Source of the DNA: Willaertia magna
Lineage: Eukaryota; Heterolobosea; Eutetramitea; Acrasida; Naegleriidae
NCBI GenBank assembly: GCA_902984215.1
Contig: CADWAF010004143.1
Location: 1-35,559, forward strand
Direction of reading: 5' to 3'
DNA length: 35,559 nucleotides
Position 1 is the stretch's first letter. Every line of letters starts with the position of its first letter. The notes beneath the pieces are model-generated. The model saw only the letters and a list, made by a program, of their open reading frames with translations, did not search any database and was not told the origin of the DNA. Below, one piece after another: positions 28,716 to 35,559 of the stretch. The position numbers and the translations under genes are program-made.

Positions 28716-30428
28716 ATGATGAATGATGGAATGGAATTTGATGGTAACACTGAGAATGGTACAACTAAAGAAGAAGGTAATGGTGAAGTAAATGAAATTA
28801 CCACACCTAAAGTAAACCGTAAAGATTTTATAAGATTAATTATTCAATCTTTACATACTCTTAAATGTTCCAAAACAGCAACACTTTTAGAAGAAGAATC
28901 GGGAATAAATTATCTTAGTAATGAAATGAAACAATTTAAAAAGAATATTCTACATGGAGAATGGGATACTGTTTGTAAATCTATTGATACCTATTTTACT
29001 ATAGAAAATTGTAAAAACCCAAAAATTGTAAAATACTTTATTTTAAGACAAAAATATTTAGAGTTATTAGAAGAAGATAAAGTAATAGATGCTTTAAATT
29101 GTTTAAAAGAAGAAATAAACCCAATTCTTTCAAAATTACCATTCTTTAATGGAAGTGATCATCTTCATACATTAAGTTGCTTATTATTAATTCAAAATAT
29201 AGATCAATTAAAAAGAACTACAAAATGGGATGGAAGAAATGGTAATTCTAGAAAGGTTTTATTAAGTGAAATTGAGAAATATATTTCACCGAGTTTAATA
29301 ATACCAGAGAATCAATTGGAGAAATATTTAATAAAAGCAATACAGTCACAAAGAGAAGAAAATGAAGAAGAAGATGATTTAAATAATTTTAATGATGAAG
29401 AAGGAATTCCTTTATTAACGATGAAGAATATTAATAATCTTCAATCATCTAATGAAGTAAATATTAGAATACCAAATCATTTAATTTGTACATTAGAAAA
29501 TCATAAAGATGAAGTTTGGATTTGTAGATTTTCAAGTAATGGTGAATTATTAGCTACATCAGGTCTTGATAAATTTATTTATGTATATAAAGTTAGACAC
29601 TGGATTAATGTTGATAATGAAATGTTAGATGATGAGAAAGAGGAAAGTAATAATTATGAACCAGAATACACATTAACGGGTCATACAGGAAGTATAAGTG
29701 TATTAAGATGGTCTCCCAACGATAAATATTTGGTTTCTTGTTGTAATGCTATGGACATTAAGGTTTGGAATAATTCTCAATGTATTTATACTACAAATAG
29801 GAATGCTCCTATTGTTTCATGTTGTTGGATTAATGAAGAGAGTTTTCTAACAATATCAGAAGAAAAGAATTCAGAGATTGTTGTTTGGCGTATTTATGAA
29901 GAGGGTTTACCAATTATAATTGATTCTTGGAAATTAGGAACTAGAGTTATAGATGCTGAATTAGGATTAAATAATAATAGTTTAATAATTGCTACGTTTG
30001 ATAAAAAAGTTGAAGTAATTGATTTGAAAACTAGGAAAGAAATATTTAGTTTATTAGAAACAGATTACATTACATCCCTTTCTGTAAATAACAACGGTAG
30101 ATATTTATTAGTTAATTTAGCAATTTCTGATGATGAAATAACAAGTAATCATTTGTGGGATTTAAAAGAAAAGAAATTAGTTAAAGAGTTTTCTGGAAGT
30201 AAACAAACAAAATATGTAATTAGATCTTGTTTTATTGGGAATAACTTAATTGCAAGTGGAAGTGAAGACACTAAAATTTACATTTGGAATAGAAATACAA
30301 CTGAGTTGAGTGACACTTTGTTTGGACATGCAGGTGTTGTTAATTCAGTTTCTTGGAATAAGAAATACAATTTACTAGCATCTGCTTCTGATGATACAAC
30401 AGTTAAGATATGGTCATATTCTTTGTAA
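28716..30428 (+). CDS. WDR26/Gid7-like CTLH ubiquitin-ligase subunit
   Basis: 570 aa, ATG to TAA, no introns. A LisH motif is at about 34-64 (DFIRLIIQSLHTLKCSKTATLLEEESGI). A CTLH/CRA region follows at about 70-190 (FKKNILHGEWDTVCKSIDTY; FILRQKYLELLEEDKVIDALNCLKEEI). From about 250 there is a seven-bladed WD40 propeller: NHKDEVWICRFSSNGELLATSGLDKFIYVY, GHTGSISVLRWSPNDKYLVSC, SGSEDTKIYIWNR and GHAGVVNSVSWNKKYNLLASASDDTTVKIW. This order is that of WDR26 (animals) and Gid7 (yeast), which organise the GID/CTLH E3 ligase. An acidic loop separates CRA and WD40. The start is the first of two adjacent ATGs. Confidence 0.92.
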   Translation: MMNDGMEFDGNTENGTTKEEGNGEVNEITTPKVNRKDFIRLIIQSLHTLKCSKTATLLEEESGINYLSNEMKQFKKNILHGEWDTVCKSIDTYFTIENCKNPKIVKYFILRQKYLELLEEDKVIDALNCLKEEINPILSKLPFFNGSDHLHTLSCLLLIQNIDQLKRTTKWDGRNGNSRKVLLSEIEKYISPSLIIPENQLEKYLIKAIQSQREENEEEDDLNNFNDEEGIPLLTMKNINNLQSSNEVNIRIPNHLICTLENHKDEVWICRFSSNGELLATSGLDKFIYVYKVRHWINVDNEMLDDEKEESNNYEPEYTLTGHTGSISVLRWSPNDKYLVSCCNAMDIKVWNNSQCIYTTNRNAPIVSCCWINEESFLTISEEKNSEIVVWRIYEEGLPIIIDSWKLGTRVIDAELGLNNNSLIIATFDKKVEVIDLKTRKEIFSLLETDYITSLSVNNNGRYLLVNLAISDDEITSNHLWDLKEKKLVKEFSGSKQTKYVIRSCFIGNNLIASGSEDTKIYIWNRNTTELSDTLFGHAGVVNSVSWNKKYNLLASASDDTTVKIWSYSL

Positions 30429-30621
30429 ATACAATAGTTGTAATAAAGGCCTTCAAACAACACTGCAAGAAGTGATAATTTATTTAGACTTAACAAAAAA
30501 ATTGAGGAAAAATATTACTTGCGCTAGTAGGCAAGTATTTGAACTCTAAACAACAGTTCTAAAAAAGTACCGCATTTACAATCTTTTATGTACCCAATTA
30601 CGTTTTTAAAATCACAAAAGA

Positions 30622-31300
30622 ATGTCCTTAAATAATATTAAAATTGTTAAGTTCGAGGCTCGCCATCTGAAGGAATGTGGGGTACTAGCTGCAAAAGCTT
30701 TCTTTAACGACCCAGGATATACATATTTGAAGTTTTCGAACAGAACGAAGACAAGAAATTGAAAAAGTTGACGTATTTTGGCAAAGATATTTATGGAGAA
30801 GTGTTTATTACAACAAAAACAGTTATATTGCAATTGATGAAGATAATAACAACAAAATTGTTGGTCTTGTATGTCCTATTTATCCAACAGATCCTACACC
30901 TAATCTATGGTCTGATTTGAGGGCAGGAATAGCACTGTTCCCTTTGAAACTTGGAATGAAAACAACAAAGAGAATTTTGCGAACTGAACATGTTATTACT
31001 GATTTGGAGAACAAAGAAGTATGGGGGAGATTAGCAGCGAAAAAAGGTACCTCAGTTAAGGTTGAACAAGTAGCGGTACACCCAGAATACCAAGGAAAAG
31101 GTATAGGTTCAAGACTGATGAAACATCTTGTTAAGGATATTAAAGACAACGGTTTTGATAGTTTTCTAGTAACGCAAAACCCAAACAACATTCCTTTTTA
31201 CTACAATGCTGGATACGATCTTATTGCTAAAACATTTGTAGAACCAAAAATTGGAGAAAAGAGCCCTTATGTTTATCTATTGGCCTTGAGGAAAGATTGA
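30622..31300 (+). CDS. GNAT N-acetyltransferase, apparent +1 frameshift
   Basis: ATG 30622 opens MSLNNIKIVKFEARHLKECG...FNDPGYTYLKF in one frame. From 30737 the sequence continues in the next frame (RTERRQEIEKVDVFWQRYL...) to TGA 31300. Removing one T from the TTTT run at 30733-30736 joins them into 225 aa. The first frame would otherwise stop at TGA 30760-30762. The C-terminal half has the GNAT acetyl-CoA motif VAVHPEYQGKGIGSRLMKHL (Q-x-x-G-x-G) and VTQNPNNIPFYYNAGY. The substrate cannot be predicted. No GT-AG intron explains the shift. It may be a sequencing error in a homopolymer, a recent mutation, or programmed frameshifting. The RSP4/6 gene starts only 26 nt downstream on the same strand. 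Confidence 0.78.
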
Positions 31301-31326
31301 TGTAAATAATAAAGAACTTCGCAAGA

Positions 31327-32886
31327 ATGCCGCCAAAATTGCGGTTTAAAATTACAGAAAAAATGTCTCTACAAAATTTTAAATGCAACGATGTTAAGGG
31401 TAAAGAAGTTAGCTTGGAAGAGTTCCTAACAGAAGTGTTATCCAAGATGTTGACCGAAAAACCAGAAGATCCACTCTTTAATTTTCAGAAATTTTCTAAC
31501 CTTGTCCGTTTTGGGGAATTTACACCTTCAAGAGAAATAAAAGAAAATGAAAATACCATCTCAAAGAAAGAAGTAAAACAAACAATTGAAATAGGAGATC
31601 CTTTATCGAAGGCTAATGAGTATCTTTTAACAATAAACCCCCCACCAAAAACAAAGAAAAAGGAGAAAGAGTCGGAAAAAGAAGATCAGGAAAGGGATGA
31701 AGAGGAGACAGAAGAGAAGGAGGAAGAACAGGAGGAAATTGAAGAGGAAGAAGAAGAAGAGGAAGAAAATAAAATTTCTGATATTTTGTATGAGGGAAAA
31801 CTATTCAGAGATGCTGCTGGGATAGGACTTGATGAAGTAGAATTATTTCGTCTTTTAATTTCCATGAAATCCTTGGTGAGAAAAAACAAGGACATTAACT
31901 CAATTAGATTTTTTGGTAAAATATACGGAACTCAGAAAAATTATTACGTGGTTGAAACAGAACAAAAAAAAGAAGAGGAAAATGAAGAAGAGAACACTAA
32001 GGAAGATGGAAAAGAAAAAGAAATACCAAAAGAAGAGGAAGGCACTAACAAATATATTTATTATGTTTCGAATAGTGTTGGGGGAGAAGCTGAAACATGG
32101 ACGAAACTGCCAGATGTCACACCCGAAATAATTCAGAAGAGCAGATTAATCAAAAAATTCTTCACTGGAAATCTAAAAGCTTCTGTTACTTCTCATCCTC
32201 CATTAAATCTACCTGAAATTTACTTACTGAGAGCTCAGATAGCTAGAATTTCACACTCAACAACATTAGCCCCTTTAAATTTTATGACAATTCCATCAGG
32301 AGATGAGGAAGAAGACGATGTTACTGAAGAGATACCTAACAACATGACGATTGCAAAGCCCGAACTGCCACCTGTTGAAAAAAACGAAGAATTTCAAGAA
32401 AAACTAAAAGAATTCAACATTTCTGTTCTAGGCAACTGGGTGAATGTTCTCCCAACAATTCTTTCGTCTCAAGGAAGATGTGCACTGTTCTTGGAAGACG
32501 AAGGAAAACTGAACGATAAAGATTTCAAGAAAACCTTGGAGGTTATTCCAAAACCACTGTTGCCTGTTTCTGATGAAAACTGGAGTATTCACTCAAAACA
32601 ACTGTTGCTTTCGAACGAAGTAGTTTGCCTCAGGAATGTTGTTTGGCCTGGTGCTTATTGTTTAGGTCACAAGAAAAGTAGTCATTCGTTGACTTTTGCA
32701 AACCTGTACATTGGCTATGGCGTTAAATCTGGAGATTTCTCCCCTCAATTTATTTTACCAATATTTGATGAGTACAAGGAATTAAACCTTAATCAGCAAA
32801 GAGACCACAGTATAGATGAATTGAAACAGTTTTTACCTCCCCTAAAACTAGACGAGGATGAGGAAGAACACAATGATGACGAATAA
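31327..32886 (+). CDS. radial spoke head protein 4/6
   Basis: 519 aa, ATG to TAA, no introns; ATG 31363 (MSLQNF) is an alternative start. Family signatures: AAGIGLDEVELFRLLISMKSL, IRFFGKIYGTQKNYYVVE, KYIYYVSNSVGGEAETWTKLPDVTPEIIQ, KSRLIKKFFTGNLKASV, YLLRAQIARIS, ILSSQGRC and VVWPGAYCL...FANLYIGYGVKSGDFSP. These match RSPH4A/RSPH6A and Chlamydomonas RSP4/RSP6, which form the radial spoke head that couples the central pair to dynein. Two Glu-rich insertions (about 120-150 and 215-240) are local. Its presence means the organism builds a motile 9+2 flagellum. It ends 13 nt from the convergent Hsp110 stop. Confidence 0.92.
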   Translation: MPPKLRFKITEKMSLQNFKCNDVKGKEVSLEEFLTEVLSKMLTEKPEDPLFNFQKFSNLVRFGEFTPSREIKENENTISKKEVKQTIEIGDPLSKANEYLLTINPPPKTKKKEKESEKEDQERDEEETEEKEEEQEEIEEEEEEEEENKISDILYEGKLFRDAAGIGLDEVELFRLLISMKSLVRKNKDINSIRFFGKIYGTQKNYYVVETEQKKEEENEEENTKEDGKEKEIPKEEEGTNKYIYYVSNSVGGEAETWTKLPDVTPEIIQKSRLIKKFFTGNLKASVTSHPPLNLPEIYLLRAQIARISHSTTLAPLNFMTIPSGDEEEDDVTEEIPNNMTIAKPELPPVEKNEEFQEKLKEFNISVLGNWVNVLPTILSSQGRCALFLEDEGKLNDKDFKKTLEVIPKPLLPVSDENWSIHSKQLLLSNEVVCLRNVVWPGAYCLGHKKSSHSLTFANLYIGYGVKSGDFSPQFILPIFDEYKELNLNQQRDHSIDELKQFLPPLKLDEDEEEHNDDE

Positions 32887-32899
32887 ATTGTACTTTTAT

Positions 32900-35338
32900 T
32901 TAAGCTGTTTCATCCATTTTCTCTTCTTTCTTTTCTTCTTTCTTTTCCTCTGTTGGTTGTTGAGTATTTTGTGGTTGTTCTTTCTTTTCTTCTTTAGGTT
33001 TTGGTTTACTTACAATTGGGCCACAAACCTTCTTTAAATCTTTCTTCCTGTTTTCTAAGAATATTGCTGTTAAAACTGGGTCTTGATGTTTTGCCAATTT
33101 GGATTGTTGTTCTAGTTGACCATTTAACCAATTTACAGATTCTTCGACCTTGTCTTTGACTTTTTGTTTCTCTTCATCTGTAATATGACTGTATTGTTCG
33201 CTATTCATGTTAGAAAGGAATGTTTGGTATTCTTTAATTGATTCTTCTAAACCTTTGATTGCTTCAGGTCTTAATTCAGCTTCCTTCAATCTTGTCTCAA
33301 ATTTATCTCCAATTTTCTTTAATTCTGCTAATTTTTGTTGATAGACTGTCTTTGTGCAATTTTCTCCTTCGCCATACAACCAACTTTCTGTATCATCTAA
33401 AAGAGTAACAAAGGAATCACGACTTTGATCGTCAACATATTCATATAAGTCACCACATTCTAAAACTCTATCCTTAGTTTGATAACAATAACTTTCAACT
33501 GCATTCTTTGCTTCTCCTGTTTCGTGGACTTCGATATCATGATTTCTCATAATAGTTTCAATTTGAATATATTGTTTAATGGTTTCTGGTGGATATTGAG
33601 GAGCTGTTCCTTTAACTGTTAAAGCGTGTTTAACAGTTTCTTTCTTCATTACCTTTCTAGTTTTTGGTTTATTTTCTTCTTTCTTTTCGGTTTGTTGTTC
33701 TTCAGTTGTATCCATCTTATCTTGTTCTTGTGTAGTTTGTTGTTCTTTCTTTAATTCTTCTTCTGGTATTGGTTCTTCAACTTCTTTTTCAATCTCTTCA
33801 TTAATATGAGCTTCTTGAACTTCAATTAAACCTAACAAATTGTGTCTAACCTTAACTTTAACTTTTGATGGTTCATTTCTTGGGGGAATATTAGAAATAG
33901 TAAATTTAGACATAATTGTACTAGTTCCTGGAATAATAGTAGATGGATCTGCATAAAGTGCATATAAATCAAATGGTTTAGCCTTTGAGAATGTTAACAT
34001 CTTACTTGATGGAGTAGCTTCAAACTTTTTATACATTAAAGATTGTTTTAAAGATTGAACTAAAGAATCATCAGAAATATCATCTTCCATCTTATCATCA
34101 TTTCCTTCTGGAATCCAACCTAAATTAATTGGATGATAAATTGCATCTAAAACATTAAATTCACGGGCTAATGTGAATTTTGGTGAAATCATTGCAGCTT
34201 GAATTGCAGCACCCTTAGCAGTACTTTCAGTTGCATTTAAAGTTGATTGAACTTCTCTTCCAAAGATCTTTGTTAAAGCTTCTCTAATTGCAGGGATATA
34301 ACTACCACCACCTAATAATTCAACAGTTGCTAGTTGTTCAGGTTTAATTTGAGCTGCTTCTAATGCTTGTTTAACAGGTGATTCTAAACCAGTTAAAACA
34401 GGTTGAACAATATTTAAAAATTCATCTCTCTTCATTTGGAATGAAACATCTTTATCATTCATTAAACATTCAATTCTTAAATTAGAAACTGGATTAGCAC
34501 TTAAGAATTTCTTTAATTTTTCACATTCTCTTTGTAAACGAATTGTAGCTACTGGATTGGTAGTGACATCCATTTTGTATTTGTTTTTAATTTCTTGAAC
34601 ATAATAATCAAATAAAGCCTTTTCTAAAGCAATTGCACCTAAATTTGGATCACTTGCACAAGAAACAACTTTAAGTTGACTCTTTTTAAATTCAACAATA
34701 TATACAGAGGAATCACAATGACCAACATCTACAAAAGCAATATATTGAGGTTCATCAGTAAAATCTTTATAAATACCATAACCTAATGCTGCAGCAGTGA
34801 CATCATTCATTATTCTAATAACATTTAATCCTGCAATTTCAGCAGCTTGATAAATAGCTCTTCTTTGTACTTCATTAAAATAACATGGAACAGTAATAAC
34901 ACAATCAGATTCTCTAACACCAACTGCAGATTCAACATCATTTAATAATTTACCAAAAAACATTCCTAATAATTGAACAGGTGTTAAAAGTTTAGCTTCA
35001 TTATCGTTATCATTTAGTTTATATCCTTCAATTTTAAAAAGGATTTCATCATTAGAACCCTTAACGATAGGTACGGAAATATTAGCTTGAAGAACGTCTT
35101 GTGGTAATTGACTATATTTTAATCCAATAAAACGTTTTAAAAGGCTTATTGTTCTTTTATGATATTTTTGTTGAGCAACCATACCACTTTCTCCAATTAA
35201 TCTCTCATTATCTGCAAAGGTTACATAAGAAGGGGTATATCTACGTGAATATTCGTTAGTAACAATATCAATACCACCTTTTCTAGCAACACTAACAACA
35301 CAATTTTGAGATCCTAAATCAATTCCAATAACTGGCAT
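32900..35338 (-). CDS. Hsp110-type (HSPA4/Sse1-like) Hsp70 co-chaperone
   Basis: 812 aa, ATG 35338 to TAA, intronless. The N-terminal ATPase domain begins MPVIGIDLGSQNCVVSVARKGG, with RYTPSYVTF, CVITVPCYFN, IMNDVTAAALGYG, AFVDVGHCDSSVY and VELLGGGSYIPAI (phosphate and adenosine motifs, residues about 1-385). The long, acidic, charged insertion in the substrate-binding part (about 520-580, EEQQTEKKEE) and the extended helical C-terminus are features of Hsp110 rather than canonical Hsp70. No EEVD end is present (MDETA). These proteins act as nucleotide-exchange factors and holdases for cytosolic Hsp70. Confidence 0.94.
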   Translation of the reverse strand: MPVIGIDLGSQNCVVSVARKGGIDIVTNEYSRRYTPSYVTFADNERLIGESGMVAQQKYHKRTISLLKRFIGLKYSQLPQDVLQANISVPIVKGSNDEILFKIEGYKLNDNDNEAKLLTPVQLLGMFFGKLLNDVESAVGVRESDCVITVPCYFNEVQRRAIYQAAEIAGLNVIRIMNDVTAAALGYGIYKDFTDEPQYIAFVDVGHCDSSVYIVEFKKSQLKVVSCASDPNLGAIALEKALFDYYVQEIKNKYKMDVTTNPVATIRLQRECEKLKKFLSANPVSNLRIECLMNDKDVSFQMKRDEFLNIVQPVLTGLESPVKQALEAAQIKPEQLATVELLGGGSYIPAIREALTKIFGREVQSTLNATESTAKGAAIQAAMISPKFTLAREFNVLDAIYHPINLGWIPEGNDDKMEDDISDDSLVQSLKQSLMYKKFEATPSSKMLTFSKAKPFDLYALYADPSTIIPGTSTIMSKFTISNIPPRNEPSKVKVKVRHNLLGLIEVQEAHINEEIEKEVEEPIPEEELKKEQQTTQEQDKMDTTEEQQTEKKEENKPKTRKVMKKETVKHALTVKGTAPQYPPETIKQYIQIETIMRNHDIEVHETGEAKNAVESYCYQTKDRVLECGDLYEYVDDQSRDSFVTLLDDTESWLYGEGENCTKTVYQQKLAELKKIGDKFETRLKEAELRPEAIKGLEESIKEYQTFLSNMNSEQYSHITDEEKQKVKDKVEESVNWLNGQLEQQSKLAKHQDPVLTAIFLENRKKDLKKVCGPIVSKPKPKEEKKEQPQNTQQPTEEKKEEKKEEKMDETA

Positions 35339-35559
35339 CTTTGTTTTTAATATTCACAATAAGCTTAGTTTTAAGTTGAAGCTGTTGGTAGCCTTTGTTT
35401 TATTTTATTTTTTTTTCTTCGGGATTTGTTTAAATATTTTTTTAACTCTCGGATTTGAAATTCCGATGCGGTTTTTGGTAACAAGATACAAGGAATGACC
35501 ACGTTGAAGAGTGTTTTGTTTTTGTAAAAGTTATAGGAGTTTGCTTAATGTTTTTTGGT
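35339..35559. promoter_or_regulatory. 5' flank of the Hsp110 gene
   Basis: 221 bp up to the window edge; no ORF seen. It contains T-rich tracts and CGGGATTTG / CTCGGATTTGAAATTCCGATGCGG around 35419-35472. A GAA-A-TTC pair (about 35457-35463) lacks the 2-nt spacing of a proper heat-shock element, so no clear HSE is claimed. Confidence 0.3.

Noticed and set aside
13001..32886. Dictyostelid origin, suggested by Asn/Gln-rich runs and AT bias
   Set aside because: Dictyostelids lack flagella, whereas AK7 and RSP4/6 are axonemal, and the tiny introns fit a different amoeboid group.

Overview
The window looks like nuclear DNA of an AT-rich, gene-dense, flagellum-bearing protist, most likely a heterolobosean amoeboflagellate of the Naegleria type. 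This is inferred from three things: axonemal genes (adenylate kinase 7, radial spoke head RSP4/6) beside amoeboid signalling genes (a DOCK-family GEF, a PH protein, an ERK-type MAPK); very short intergenic gaps; and mostly tiny introns (38-50 nt, two of about 100 nt) with GTAAGT-like donors. Host genes end mostly in TAA, once in TAG (the MAPK) and once in TGA (the acetyltransferase).

Left third (1-10.2 kb), accessory DNA. A decayed RCC1-like fragment (1-388) is followed by an almost perfectly preserved LINE-type retrotransposon on the minus strand (777-6235), bounded by an exact 15-bp target-site duplication. It carries ORF1, then ORF2 (AP endonuclease, reverse transcriptase, RNase H, CCHC-like motif). 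It sits 18 nt upstream of the start codon of an unrecognised 205-aa membrane protein gene (6254-6871). After a poorly preserved stretch comes a Tc1/mariner-like DNA transposon (7670-10225) with 25-bp terminal inverted repeats and flanking TA. It holds two divergent genes, a DDE transposase and a spliced CCHC zinc-knuckle protein, on either side of a 91-bp promoter with a 16-bp GGCGCC-centred palindrome. The most striking signal is here: all four transposon ORFs are free of frameshifts, TAA and TGA, yet each contains one or two in-frame TAG codons (five in total), while about 7,600 host codons in the window contain none internally.

Middle (10.3-24 kb). A small unknown ORF; a four-exon PH/coiled-coil gene; a convergent EF-hand gene; a charged coiled-coil protein of unknown function; a 2,705-aa DOCK-family Rho-GEF with a separate first exon; and an RCC1-repeat gene whose stop lies only 14 nt from the DOCK stop.

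Right third (24-35.6 kb). Adenylate kinase 7 (minus), a TEY-type MAP kinase with an Asn-rich activation-loop insertion, a WDR26/Gid7-like CTLH ubiquitin-ligase subunit, a GNAT acetyltransferase with one apparent +1 frameshift, radial spoke protein 4/6, and an Hsp110-type chaperone (minus).

Functionally there are two themes: cilium assembly and motility (AK7, RSP4/6, possibly the EF-hand and RCC1-like proteins) and cytoskeletal or stress signalling (DOCK, PH, MAPK, CTLH ligase, Hsp110). No RNA genes or CRISPR arrays were found.
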